From Pterobdella sp. o SKG-2022 (Eukaryota; Annelida; Clitellata; Hirudinida; Piscicolidae), in assembly GCA_964035795.1 (NCBI GenBank), contig OZ038321.1:9204294-9268293 (forward strand): 64,000 nt of DNA, read 5' to 3'. Every line of letters starts with the position of its first letter. Position 1 is the first letter of the stretch. Positions 10,711 through 34,517 of this stretch are shown in pieces. The position numbers and the translations under genes are program-made. The notes below the pieces were generated by a model, which did not search any database, was not told the origin of the DNA, and saw only the letters and a program-made list of their open reading frames with translations.

Positions 10711-12622
10711 CATTACTTTTTAGATCCTGCTTGAAATTTACATTCATAATAACTATTGTGCTGCCTTTATATCTACTCTAACTTTAAGTTTTATTCAATA
10801 AAACCAATCTTTGAAACAATTTGACAGTCAATTACTGAAAGACATTTGCGATAGTTTGTGGATATTTTTAATAAAGTTATTTAACCAATCTCAGACAATT
10901 TGGTGGTCAATTATTCAATAATCTGATTTCTGAGTAAAAAGAAAATCTTTTTGCTAAAATAAAAAATTTTTAAACAGTTTTTTTATGCATCGGTTTTCGT
11001 TGTAGGCTAATATCTAGCCAGATCAATTATTTATTATGGTTTTGTATCGAAGTAATTTTAAATATATTTATTGAAAATCAAAAGCTAAAATTTTTAGAGT
11101 ATCTGCGTAAAAGTAATCAAAAGACATCCAGTTTGAAATTTTATAAAATTACAAAATAAATGATTAACTTTAATAATTATTTTTAAAATCATGAAAATGA
11201 AAAAAAAAACTATTTAATTTGAATATATTATAATTATAAAAAAAATTTTTCGCTAATGTTTTATGATAACTCATCGAAAATTGTAGCTATTTATTTTGCT
11301 CAATATTAGAGTTATTTAAGTTCTTCCATAAATCGACGTAAAAAAATTTAAACTATTTCATTAAGTCGTGCGCTACAGCTTAAGAAATAAATTCCATGAC
11401 GCATGCGATTTGCTTTTAGAGCCTCATTTAGAATGCATGTAGAAATTTCGCAGACCTCCCTAACGCAAGTAGTTTAATTGACGTCTCGGCTCGATAGAGC
11501 CTCGCATTACTGATGGATTAAAAATTCCGCTCACTAAAAATACGAAAAAATAGATTTGGGTTATGAATAGATGACCTTGGAATTGTTATAAAATTTTTCT
11601 ATGTGTTTCAGCCATAACACCAGCTTCAGACACAGTTACTTCATCTTCGTACTTTTTAACTTGTTAATATTAATTTTTGATTGTTGGGCTCGAACTGCTG
11701 TTATATCTAACTCTTAATGACGGTGCTTTCTTTAAGGTTTTTGAGCGTCACGTTACTTGTCAATTATTACTTATAAGTCATCACGTAACTGCAGCCACTT
11801 TGTTTTCTGGTTATAAACTGATTACAATAGATTTCAATGACAGTAAGAATAGTTTCGTTGTCAATTGGCTTAGCAGATGATTCTAGTTGACAACGGCAAA
11901 GTCCTTAGGGCTGAAATCGCGGTTTTTAACCAGGTTAAAGTTCAAGTGGATGGTAGTTCTATATATAAACTTCCTAGGTCAATTTCAAACAGTCTTTCTT
12001 TACTGTAACCCTGATATTTTCTCAAGTGGATTTCGACGATTTTCCAATATTTTGAAGCACTCCCGAATCGTTTAAGAAATTCATTCAATCGAAAGCTTTA
12101 CTAGACATCTTTTAAAAGCTGTCATTGGTATTATGAATATTAACCCTTATGATTTATACTATATGTGAAAGTTGAATTAGTTTAAGGATTTTAAAAATGA
12201 AATTGTAGTTTCAATAAAAAGTGGGCAATATTTGTGCCTACAACTGATGACTTATACAATTTTGAAATTGTTTCTATTCTTTTACGGAAAAAAATATAAC
12301 TGGACCAAATTTCTAAAACAAAAAAAAAGTATGATTTATAAGTTTTATTTTCGATTTTCCAAGATTAAAAACACATTTCGGGGAATTTCATCGTCTTAGG
12401 TCAATTTACAAATGATGTGGTCAATTATTAGAAGAAATCCTAGTGGAGTATTTAATTTTTTTAAAAGTATAATTGAAATATGAATAAATTCTTTTAGCTT
12501 TACCAATTAATTATATGAATATCAAAATAGAAACAATCTACAATAGTGATAAGTTACTGAAAAACCAAGCGACTTAAACTATAATAAGAAACAAATCGAT
12601 AGTGTCATGCAGTGATACGGCA
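10711..12622. other. Intergenic, with a diverged inverted-repeat element (family 1) at about 11055-11345
   Basis: The element starts with TTATTGAAAATCAAAAGCTA (compare about 50876) and ends with CATCGAAAATTGTAGCTATT and a tail related to that at 25960. The rest is AT-rich. Short open frames at 11677-12075 have no splice context or recognisable product. The 3' UTR of RRN3 should lie just left of 12623. Confidence 0.4.
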
Positions 12623-13369
12623 TCAAGAATGTTCCGATGCAGCGAGCATGTGGTAGTTGAAGAGGTCCGAGTGCCTGGGGGAGAAAGACATGTGCTCCTC
12701 CAAATCCAGGTACTCAATTTCCTGTCGTAGTTAAAGCATTATTATCTTGTAGGAACGAAAACAATTTGTATCATGCAAGCCCCAATATTTCAAGACTAAG
12801 ATTCTATATAAATCATATTCTAATTTTTAAAAGTTGTCATTCAACCTATTCAACATGCAAACATTTGAAACAAATGAATAGTATTAAAAACTTGGAACAA
12901 TTTAAAGCAGACCTCTCGGAAACGGAGGGGCAGTTTTTCAGGACGGAATACGGTCTCGTCATGGTTCTCATACAATGCCTCTATGTACTTGTGCGATCTA
13001 TGTGAAGAAATGCATGCATGAATACCTTGAAGAAAAAAGAAGAATGATCCACAAACTTGGCAAGAAGGTAAGGATCAAAAGGAGCATATGAGATTAGAGG
13101 AGAGAAGTTGGGAGGTTGTAAAACCCGTAGTCTTCTGTTCCTTTCCAGTACCGTGTCGCAAAACGCTATTTGATTGTTACTGTTTAAGGTGTTTATTTTT
13201 GTCAGTTTATAATAAATGAACTGGGGCAATTACTGAGTAACTCACCGAACTACAGCACAAAACGACTCGGCCAGGGATGTTTGGCAGTGATAGAGAGGGT
13301 TCATGCGGGAGAAAGCAATTTTTTGTGGATACAAAGACATCAGAAAAAAGTGTCCTTGGAGGTTTTTGT

Positions 13370-13432
<63 letters not shown>

Positions 13433-16400
13433 TTGATATAAAATTTCTATTGACAAACCATTGGGTGCTTCAAGAATCATTTTGTGTCTGCATACGACAA
13501 TATAGAAAAAAGCTTGACATAAAAAGTAAAAAGGTGAATGTCTTTGAAGCATTTCATTAGTGTGTTTGTTTGTGTAGTTGACGTTATCACTGTACGATTC
13601 AATCCAATCTCTCATGCGACTCAAGTACTTCTTTATAGTTCTGAAGTTGTTTTGGATCGAATTCAGTTTAATAAAAATTAATTCCAAAAAAAAGCAACTC
13701 ACTCAAGAGAAATATACTTGGCTCTGGAGAGAAGGCCTGATGAAATAATATATTAATTTGGACAATTAATTAACAAGATTTCGATAACAGCCTTTATTGT
13801 CTGAATAGGAACATAGATTAATAATTTGCACAGAAACATTTATGAAAATATTCGTTTCAGCTGGTAACACCTCAATATGTTATGAGTGTTACTAACCTCA
13901 AGTAAATGGACAACAGATGTTAAGAGTAGTAATAACAACAATAGTCTTTAAAAGAATTCAAAGGCAATGTATGTGGGAATATGGACATAATCTATTCGTA
14001 ATTTTCAATTATTCACTGGACAATGACTCGCGATTTTAATTCATTAAAGTATTTCTTGGCAATCTAGCATATGATGGCACTTAAGAGCTCTTTAAGTAGA
14101 CACACATGGACCATCAAACGCTGCTTTGATAGCCTATCTATTTTAAGCTGGAACGTGGGAAAGACAAGAGACTCAAACCATTTGATGATCACAGAAGATC
14201 ACCATTTCTAAGACTGCAAATATTATGATGTTAAGTGTTTTTCAAAAGGCGGCTGCCAATCTTATGACGACCAGTACGAGTTTCCAGCGCAATAATAAAA
14301 TTCAAGGCTTGCAATGCACAAACTTGTGCACCACAGTGACTTTATGACTACTGAAAGAACAGCCACAAAGTAGCCAAGAAAAACCTGTGATGCAATACCA
14401 AAGCAGAGCTTTGTCCGTGCCATAGATCGATTAAATATGAATATATTTATAAGTTGCAGAAAGAAAGATGAATTGCTGAAAAATAATAAATGCTTTCAGA
14501 CAAATGAAGAAAAAATAAAATATTTGAGAAACAAAATTACAGGAAGATTTATTGAAACCGAAAAATTTAACTAAATGATAAAATGAAAAAATTTCAAGTC
14601 AAAATAAATAGTGATGAAACAGATAAAACATAATGGAATTTTTTCAGCACTAATATATCACAGTATAACAAGTGATAATATGAAAGCGAGGATTCGTTAC
14701 AATAAATGTGATACCATTCAAAAGGCCATATTGAATCGTGAATTACTTTAAAAATCACATAAAAATTTAATCTTATACGATTCACGAAACAATATTTTGT
14801 AACTTGTCGCAAATTTTAAAACTTTTGTTCTTGGCTCATCACACAAACCTCTCTCAAATAGTTTCGGTTAGCTTATAATATATTAAGATTTTAATACATT
14901 TTCACTAGAAAACTAGCGTTAAAAATTTTGAATTATTTTATAAGCGATTTGTAAATAACGTGCGTGAGTAATCTTGTTTAGTCTTTCTAACGTAATCATT
15001 CCAGAAAAACAGTTAGATAGAAGGGACATAACTAGATTAAAGAGAAAACTTCCTAAAACTGCAGACTTTATAGAAGATGCAAGTGTTGCTATTGGCTTGG
15101 AATTGTTTCTCCACTTACTCATTTCCCCAGTGCACAATGATAAAGAAGCTCCGCTAGTGGGCCCCATCAGATGCCCTCCGACTAGAATTTCAAAAAAAAA
15201 CTTTGGAGAACTTTCGTGTCTGATAGCTGAAAAGCTGTTAGCATGCCAGGATTTGTCATAGAGAAAAGTCAAGAACAGGATTCCTGTATGACCTGGTTTT
15301 TCAGATCACGGACCTAGAGTGAAACTCGAAGAATCAAACCCATTTTAGAGAACGAATTAAATGCAATTCTTTTTAAAGATATTAAGCCAGGAAAGTTTCA
15401 CAGTTGAAATGATGTTATCTGTCAATGGCCTGAATTAACCTAATTGACAGTGAGTAAGTATCATGCTGTTTAAAAAACATTACACTAATTTCTTCGGTGA
15501 GTATAAAAGACCGTTCAAGTGCATGCATCGTTCGAGTCAAGCTTATTTGTTAGAAAATGGAAGAATGGCTGTTATAATAACGGATTTTCTAAGCTTGAAA
15601 AAGGCGATATATGCAATCGATTAAAACCCGTGTTTTTGTGCTTTGCAAGATGAAAAAAAGAAGCTTCAAATGGTGATACAGATACACGAACAATCATTGC
15701 GATTTCTGAAATTAGCTTGACGCTATTCGGTATGCCCAGTCACTGTACTGGCGGTCAGCGTTGTTCAATGCATCTATTCAAACCAGTCCGGTATGTTTCA
15801 TTTTTCCCCAATGAAGTGACTGGTGCATCAAAGGGTTCTGAAATAACCCTCACTAGAGTCCTTGAATGTGGATACGGATGCACTTATAAGGTTGCTTCAA
15901 GCCAGTCTGATAGATACTCGAAAATCGTGCTCCGTGTTGTGTCGCTAAAATAGAAATGAGTGTGATTTGTGCGTTAAGCATCTGGAGAATATATTTATGT
16001 TTGAAAGCGCAGAGCGAAAAAAACGAGAGATCAATTCACTTTTTGATCTCAGAGCGGATATCATGAGCAAAACTCAACATGATTATTTGACAGCCAATCA
16101 CTACTTTTCCCATTGAACTTACACTAAATTATGCAATTCAGAACATTAGGGCTGACTGGGTTTTTTGAATGTGTTACATTTCACTTTGGTTTTTCCCATT
16201 TTAACACATGCATCAAACCACATTGGACTCGTCAGAGTTACCAAGTCTAGCCTGCTTTTCTAACAGCTTTTCTGAATTTGCATGTGTCCAAAAACTAAAC
16301 GACTTTACACACACAGCATCGACTAGCAAGAAATTACTTATCCTTCGGGTCAGAGAACATGCAATATATAATTCGCATCATATCATAGTTATCCTCAATT

Positions 16401-19400
16401 TTCTCTGGCATGTATATTTATCAAATCTTCAAAAAAAAATTTTTTGTCACTAAAATTCGATTAAAACACAAACTAAAGGAATAGCAATAACAACAGAATA
16501 TAGAAAAAAATTGAAATTAGTAAACGACAAGAAATGTCTGATGCATTTGATAGAAAAATAAACTAATTAATAAAAATACAAAAAATCTTATCAAAGATAG
16601 AATGGTACAAAAAACTGAAAAATATTTTTTGAATAAAAAACAACACAATTAAAATGGATAATAATTTAGATATAATAATTTTCTTTAGTCAAAGTAAATA
16701 CGGCAAAATATTTGAACACAACAGGTAATTATATTAAGAACCAAGCTTTTCGTTAACAAAATAACATTTTCAAGTACGTCAAAAATTCAAAGACAACGTT
16801 GATTTTATACTGACCATAGATAAAATAAAGTTTGAAAAAAAAAAAATTTATTTATTAAAATCGAATTAAACTTAAAATATAATGACAGTTATAGGTAAAC
16901 AAACATTTTAAATAATTGTGTAACTCTCGTTCAAAAGAACAAAGATTTTTAAGGTCTAAATGGTCGTTGAGTGATGGATTTTGAAGAAATACGCTTCCAA
17001 AATTCTTCTTTTTCTCCAATCACCTGGAGCTTTGCTCAGCACTTTCCACTCGAATCTATGACAGGGATTTTTGGAAACGTGTTTAGTCGGTTCTGATGTG
17101 CCATTTATTGCATTGAGCTCGGCCCATCTGGTAGTTGTATTTCTCTTGGTCTCGCAACTACATTTCCTTTATAAATGAGCATTCGAAGTACGAAACACTC
17201 CACCTACTTGAGGACTTGAGAGCAAACCGTGATATCTCAATCCTGACAAAAGATAAAGACTTTAGTGTGGTCATTTCGAACAAATCGGATTAACAGAAGT
17301 TTGTTCAAAAGATGATCAATGAAGGGATTGATACAAAAAACCTGAAGATACCATAATTGAAGACCTCACATCGTTTCAAGGGTTCCTTCCCAGACACCTA
17401 AAAAACAAACAAAAGAATATGGTTTCATCAGACCATCATTCCATCAACCTGCTAGGTTTTTCACCACTGCTAAAACACACAAATATGAGAAACTTTCCGA
17501 CATAAACAAACAGAATTTGAAAATTCGGTCTATAATTGATCAAACAGGTACCTGTTTTTACAACTTAGATAAGTTTTTCGCAGAATATTTGCAACCACTT
17601 GCTACAAATTAGTACACGATAATGAACACACAAACATTTCCCTCATTAATAGGTAGCCTTCCTCCGCTACAGCCTGATGAAGAAGTTATCTCGTATGACA
17701 TTGAATCTCTGTTAACGAACGTGCCGGTGAAAGAGACGATTGAATATATCACTAAAGCTGTTTATAAGGTAATTATTCTTAGAAGAATGCAGAAAAGCTA
17801 TCTGAGAAAAATAGGAAGCTTTTTATCTGATTTTATCAATGATACCAAAAACTAAGAATATATGAATGCTATGTTCTCTTTATATGCTTATATGGTTGCA
17901 TTGCTTGGGTTGACTCAAAAATCATTAGAAACAGCATAGACTCCTTCCAAAGAAAAATGATATGAAGTTTGAAAAAGGTGCACTGGCCTGATATACTGAG
18001 AAATGAAGAGTATGATTCTATCAAACCTCCTCTACACTTGGAAGTGAGACAGAGACGTCTTAGAATGCAGACACATACCGCAATAACCCGCCAGCCAAAG
18101 CCATCCTACAAGAAGCGCTCAAAAACACCAAACGCCTAAAAGGCAGACCCCCATCATCCCTCCTTAATACTCTAATAAATGATCTGCTCCTTCTGAACTC
18201 AAAAATTGAGAAAATTGAAACTATTGACAAAATCGAATACAAGAAGAAAATAAAAGACGTTAAGTATTTATCATAAACGAAAATCAATATTGAATTGATA
18301 TCTGTTTTGTTGACTTGGAGAAGGCTTTCGATCGGGTGCCAAGGAAGGTGATTGAATGGGCGCTGAGAAAGAAGTTGGTCCCGGAAAGGTTGAATATCAA
18401 GAAAAATTTATAGGACATGTGAGGCCTGTCATGACATTTGGCTCGAAAACTTGGGTAATAAGATCCATTAAAGAGAGTATTTTGAGAAAAGCCGACAATG
18501 TTATAAAGGGGAGTGTTGTTGCAGAGACATATGTAGGCGAGACCAAGAGAAATGCAATTACCAGATAGGACTAGCACAATGCAATAAATGGCACATCACA
18601 ACCGGCCAAAGACGCTTCCAAAAATCCCTGTCATAGATTCAAGTGGAAAATACTGAATTTGAGTGAAAAGTACTGAGAAGAGCTCTAGGTAATTGCTTAT
18701 TTACTGTCATGATATTTTAATTTGATAGTAATTAATAAATTCTTTTTTTTTGCAAACTTTATTTTATCTATGGTCACTATAGAAACAACGGGGTCTGATT
18801 TTTAACGTAATTGATAATGTTACTTTGTTAATGAAAAGCTTAATACTTAATAAAATCACCTGTTGTGTTCAAATATTTTACAATAATTGAGATATGAAAG
18901 TGAGAAAGTGACAAACTCAATACCTCGATATGTAAAAAAAATTACAAACATGAGTTTTTAATCAAAAGTTGACATGAAATAAGTGATTATTCAATCTAAC
19001 AAAAAATTAAATCTACATATACAATGACACATTGAAAAAAATGTTTAATGAAATGATATATGAACCGGCAATATAGAGAGCAGACAATTGTCGGTAGATG
19101 GGTTCGATGGAAGGACTGGCAACCTTGCTCCACAACACGTCCAAGAAGTCACCTTCTATACTCTGCCATGTTCGTTAGTCATCAAGATTTGACTATGAGA
19201 TTATATAACCGCAAAATTGAGAATTATTTAACCAATAATTTAAAAGGAGCAATATTTTTTTAACATTGAGTAATCTGTACTTTAACCATGGATACTATCA
19301 TTAAAGAGGCTAAAATGACAACAAACCCCTACCTCATGAAGGCTGCACATATAGAAGAGAATATATTGAGTGTGTGAGGTCATGGATGGTGTGAGCAAGA

Positions 19401-22140
19401 GGTCTTGGAAAGAATTCATCAAATGTTTATATAAGCTTTTCGAGGCAACAAGCTCTAAGAGGCCTGGTGTGACATAAGAACATATTTATAAAAACTCGTT
19501 AAAACACTAGGATTTGAATACTACAAAAGAGAAGAGTAAATTTGTGTCGACTGACATTAAAAAGTGATCATGAAGACAAGAAACTTGAAGACATGCTTAT
19601 AACTGTGCATCTACATATAAAGCTATGAAGCAACTAACCATCTTTGTTTAAAACCACACTGTTGATGAACTCATAAAAAACACACAGTAGACTGTCAAGT
19701 GTATCAGCTTCCTTCCACATCTTACTTTGCTTTACAAGTGTTTAGTTCAAAAATTATTTTTTAATGGTTAAGAGATTTTATATTTTGTGTTGATCAAATG
19801 AAACCATACTGATAGTTGATATGAAATGAATGTACATTTTTTATTGAATAGTGGTTTAATATTGTTTTGGAAGGTAATAATGAAACAACCACAACATCCT
19901 CTTCTGCATCCTCATCTTTCTTGAGGTCCTTCAGTCGGGTCTGTGTGATGATGATGTTTAGCAATTCAATAGTTAATCAGCAGTGCTTAAGATTGTTTCA
20001 AATCAATTTAGTTATTTGCTGCTACAGTGCAACTCATGCTAGCAAACAATGATGATGATGGTGATCAAATTATATTGATACTCCTGAAAGTCATTCAATG
20101 CAACAAGTGATGAAGATCATACATCGTGTTGGATGAAAAGCTTGAGGGTCAATTTGATGATGAGGTCTCTGAGGCCTGGCAGGTATGAGGTTGTGTGCAA
20201 CATGTTCTTCACAAATATCACCTGTGTAAATAATTTTATATTCCTTTTAGTCATAACCATAACAAAATCAATGAAATGTTCACCTGCTTATGTTTGTCAA
20301 GGTTGTGATGGATGAATGTGTTGGGAAGTGTGTGTTCAAGGTCTAGAATCACCCTGTAACAAAATTGTTATTAATGTTTCTCTAATAATGATTAAGTCTG
20401 TCAGTTTGAAAATTTTTGAGTTTTTTAAAATACTCTATTTCAACTAATTTTACAAAGCTGAATGTAGCTGGAATCAAAACCAATTTATTGATTAGTGTTT
20501 TGATAATTTTGGTATATAAATTTCTGGTACAGAATTCATAAAAACTAAAAAAGTAATAACTTGGGAACAATGTTAGCAATATTGCACAGTAATTGGTGGT
20601 TCGGAAGGTAAGCTTGTATATCATCATCATCTCCCTTAGTTATACCTTTAAGAAAATGCATATGATTGAGTGAAACAATGTTGATGAAATAGTAATTTAA
20701 ATGTGGATATTGAAAACAAAAACTATTCAGTTAATGACAATAGATGTGAATTTTTCTAAAAAAAAAAATATATGAGCAAAAAACTTATGATTATAATTAT
20801 TTAAGACAAGTTATCACACAAAGAAAGACTAAATGAAGGTTTTTACAGGTACAGAGCTTCTGTGAAGCATTATAAAGTGCTTCATTTGGTTACATTTATT
20901 GATGAAAAATGTTTTACTTTATAAATTAAACTAGGTTTTTTGAAGTTACAATAACAATAGAACATCAATATAATTTCTAACTTGGCTTGAAGTTCTTGAT
21001 AATGAGTTTGAGGCATTCATGCAGATACGCTCCTGTATGCACTGACACTAGATCCAACATGAAGCTTTTATAGGCTTCTTTATATGCATCTCCCTGCTGT
21101 AACCAAGGCAGTTTCTGTGTGATTGTTAATATGAGTGAAAAAACACCAATAATATAGTGCAGCAATAACTAAAGTTTCAAATGGATGACTAATAAAAATA
21201 AAAATGATTTGAATCAAACACTTTTATTGACTAAAGAATAACTGAAGCTTTTCATAAGTCAAACTCACATTATCAAGTAAACAAACTTAAAGACATTGCT
21301 AACTAATGACTAATAGCATATGAAAATTGTCAAAATTAATGTTGATGTGTTTATAATGATGAATGCAGCACCATAATTTCAAAAGAAAGACTCGATAGCC
21401 TTCTGTCAAGCTTGACCACATGCTGGTGTAGTTCTCGTATCATACTCGTCATTGAACCCTCCTGTATTGTTCATTTCCATTGTTTAATTACTCTGTGCAT
21501 TTATGAAAAATATTTCAATGAAAAACATTGCTATTCATGAATTTTGATTGTGAAAATATTGATAATATACCAGCAAATTTAAAAGATAAAAAATGAGTAA
21601 AAATTTATTAGAGATGCAAATAAGTAACCCTGATAATGAACCTGTATAAAGGGGGCATTGTTATGTTTCTTGAGAGCTGCAACTAACATGTCATGATTTT
21701 TTCTTGAACCCTGATTTTTATCATTTTTAAACATATTAAAGGAAAAAAAAACCTCCTATAATTAGGGTGATAAGATTAATGTTATAAAATTTTATTTAGT
21801 TTAAACAAATCAAATGTTTTTGTCACTAATTTCATATTATATTTTTTTTTAATAAAACGAAAATTTGAAGATGTATGCATTCATTGGAAGGAAGGTAGAA
21901 CTAGTCTATCAAATTACCTATATTATATGTAAAATTTTGTTTTAAACATTCGATATAAAAAATTATTCGTATTTTCTTGTGAAACTGATTTTTATTAAAA
22001 TTATAATCACTAATTAGTGATATTTTCATGAAATATAAGATAATTGCGGTAAGACCTTATATTTATCTTATTGTGAACAAAATGTATAATCTTACAGAAT
22101 TTAAATCTTCTATAATAGATGTCGTTGAAGGAAGATCCAT
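12623..22140 (-). CDS. RRN3: RRN3 / TIF-IA, RNA polymerase I transcription initiation factor
   Basis: Bridges RNA polymerase I to the promoter-bound SL1/core factor and so controls rRNA synthesis in the nucleolus. Seventeen exons join in phase to 525 residues (human is about 650): 22140-22096, 21710-21642, 21461-21372, 21114-20982, 20645-20561, 20353-20284, 20221-20123, 19940-about 19896, 19729-19639, 19454-19333, 19162-19066, 13736-13703, 13640-13459, 13354-13246, 13179-13057, 12997-12913, 12721-12623. Family landmarks include KLPWLQQGDAYKEAY, the acidic GDDDD stretch, SHTQYILFYMCSL, GLLSRAKYIS, SPFYFLCQAFFYIVVCRHKM, FCDTVLERNRRLRVL and APFDPYLLAKSHKYIEALYE, all in the order of the vertebrate protein. 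The proline-rich C-terminus of the human protein is shorter here. The donor after exon 8 is ambiguous (three GT choices in 19889-19895), and the N-terminus may begin further upstream. Intron 11 (13737-19065) is a transposon graveyard. Confidence 0.93.
13372..13429. repeat. (AT)29 microsatellite inside a 104-bp RRN3 intron
   Basis: Pure AT dinucleotide making up more than half of intron 13355-13458. Its edge is 16 bases from the 3' splice site (minus strand) and 29 bases from the donor. Open frames of alternating Ile-Tyr across it are artefacts. Confidence 0.95.
13737..16704. other. RRN3 intron 11, left part: degenerate sequence of unknown origin
   Basis: Open stretches at 14974-15261 (plus; IPEKQLDRRDITRLKRKLP) and 15480-15960 have base use richer in G+C than the surroundings and look like decayed coding sequence, probably a mobile element. 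I cannot assign a family. The 14100-14550 part likewise looks coding-derived but is broken by stops. Confidence 0.3.
16705..17164 (-). repeat. Penelope-like element arm 1 (inverted), with GIY-YIG endonuclease fragment
   Basis: This block matches the reverse complement of 18531-18880 along its length, apart from about 130 bp missing in arm 2. On the minus strand a readable stretch of about 68 residues (17166 down to about 16961) has CETKRNTTTRWAELNAINGT, SEPTKHVSKNPCHRFEWKVL and RKRRILEAYFFK. This is the pattern of the C-terminal GIY-YIG endonuclease of Penelope-like retroelements, including the conserved Arg-Trp helix and the Glu in LEAYF. It ends in a stop. It probably derives from a partial copy inserted tail to tail with the main element. 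Confidence 0.72.
17165..17860 (+). mobile_element. Penelope-like element, reverse transcriptase remnant
   Basis: Degenerate coding sequence with several frameshifts. Readable blocks are LTKDKDFSVVISNKSD, GFIRPSFHQPARFFTTAKTH, NLKIRSIIDQTGTCFYNLDK and EEVISYDIESLLTNVPVKET. The proline-ala-lys-thr-his-type block and the SxDxxSLxTNVP palm motif are typical of Penelope-like reverse transcriptases, not LINEs. The catalytic YxDD block is missing because another element's fragment interrupts from about 17870. Not functional. Confidence 0.8.
17889..18290 (+). mobile_element. 3'-terminal fragment of a non-LTR retrotransposon
   Basis: Starts with LYGCIAWVDSKIIRNSIDSF, continues after a stop with RNEEYDSIKPPLHLEVRQRR, LQEALKNTKRLKGRPPSS and a lysine-rich end. 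This is the post-reverse-transcriptase region of many LINEs (a 'YG..W' block, then 'RLRR..H', then a 'GRP' basic block). Lodged inside the Penelope remnant. Confidence 0.6.
18297..18520 (+). mobile_element. Reverse transcriptase fragment of a second LINE, internally deleted
   Basis: CFVDLEKAFDRVPRKVIEWA (RT palm motif) at about 18301-18360 is followed shortly by PVMTFGSKTWVIRSIKESIL, a motif that normally lies some 200 residues later, so the middle is lost. The first block resembles the LINE at 38260-40010. Confidence 0.6.
18531..18880 (+). repeat. Penelope-like element arm 2, with truncated endonuclease
   Basis: Reads YVGETKRNAITR then, after a frame break, a shortened GTSQPAKDASKNPCHRFKWK block. 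It continues as a non-coding tail that matches arm 1 in reverse: AAATATTTGAACACAACAGG is at 16706 and its complement at 18861-18880. It is in the orientation expected for the endonuclease and 3' tail of the main Penelope element. Confidence 0.7.
21211..21290. repeat. Half copy of inverted-repeat element family 3
   Basis: GAATCAAACACTTTTATTGA followed by TAAGTCAAACTCACATTATC matches 22404-22470. Lies in an RRN3 intron between exons 3 and 4. Confidence 0.55.
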
Positions 22141-23401
22141 TTTTTCCAAAATAACATAAATAATGAAGAGAGCATGTGAAGTGAAGAATTTAGAACTCTC
22201 TTATTATATATTATCATTTCCAAAGATAAAACAATCTTAAAACATTTAACTGAAAATACATTTGAATTGAATTAAGTTTTTTCCATCAAACGTAGATAAA
22301 AAAATTTTGCTGTTATAATTGAACTTTTATTGAATTGAAAAATTAATAGTATCTATCCTATACAATATGATTAACTAAACTAGCCTATTAACAAAAACGG
22401 TTTGAATCAAACACTTATTAACTGAATAATAATACGAAGCTTTTTGTAAGTTGAACTCACATTATCGAGTATACAAAGTTACGAAAAACTTCTTTTTATT
22501 ATTCAGTTAATAAAAGTGTTTGATTCTACTCGTTTGTTCTATACAAGTTTAGTGAGGTTACGATTTTGAAAAGAAATTAAAAAAAATACAACTTGAAAAT
22601 CATTTTTTTTGTCTCAAATCAAACGACTGTGTGGTATGGCAGACTTCAATGGTCATGTGTATTACTTCAATTGAATTAGTTTTTCAAGAGTATTTAAATT
22701 AAGAAAATCATTCACAAAAAATAAGTCAAATTTTGAAACCAGAAATAAAAATAAAGTATAAAGGTATATTTTTTTGTTTTCACATTATTCCTTCAAGTTC
22801 CATCTTGGTGTATAACAACTCTTAGTGCCATAAAATAACAGAAAATGATTTTCATTTTTACAATTTTTTTTCAACTTTTTGTGTAGTTTGTTCAAGTTTT
22901 TATATTTTTGAAAAATCGAATACTTTAAAGCCAATTTCCTTTTCAATGGGAATGTTTGTTTTTTGTTAAGCAACAGTGCCTTTGTTAAAATCTTCACTTG
23001 TGGTCGAAAATTTTTATTTTGCTTTTGACTTTAGTTGCTTCCCGTTTGTTGCAAATAGAAAAAACTTTTAAAATCAGATATTAATTTTAAATTTGAAATG
23101 AATGCATATAAAAATTAAATTATTTTAAAAAACAATTATATCATGAACTTTATAAAGTACTTTGAGAAATGTTTGAATGTCTATTTAATTTTTCCAATTA
23201 TTAATATCATTCCCAATCGAAAAAGCCATTTTTGAGCTTACATTGTATGCACGATCGTCTGTTATATAAATACTTGTTTCGAACGGCTTGAGACTTATTT
23301 GGTTGTTTATGTTTAATCTAAAAATTGCATGTAATACACACAATTTACATAAAAGTTTTATTTGAATTGGGTTTTTAATTTTTAATTTAAAAATAGGCAA
23401 A
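22141..23401. promoter_or_regulatory. Divergent intergenic region between RRN3 and the NCAM/FasII gene
   Basis: 1,261 bp between the two start codons. It should hold both promoters (inference from gene orientation). No clear TATA or CCAAT arrangement is evident in this AT-rich DNA. An inverted-repeat element occupies 22399-22531. Confidence 0.35.
22399..22531. repeat. Palindromic MITE-like element, family 3
   Basis: Terminal inverted repeats of about 50 bp: GAATCAAACACTTATTAACT at 22404 is mirrored by AGTTAATAAAAGTGTTTGAT at 22505-22524, both running inward through TGAATAATAA. Only about 30 bp separates the arms. A half copy is at 21211. Confidence 0.65.

Positions 23402-34517
<11,116 letters not shown>

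Noticed and set aside
14919..15272. Two overlapping open frames of about 100 codons on opposite strands
   Set aside because: No family recognised and no splice context; flanking sequence is broken by stops. Kept only as possible decayed mobile DNA.
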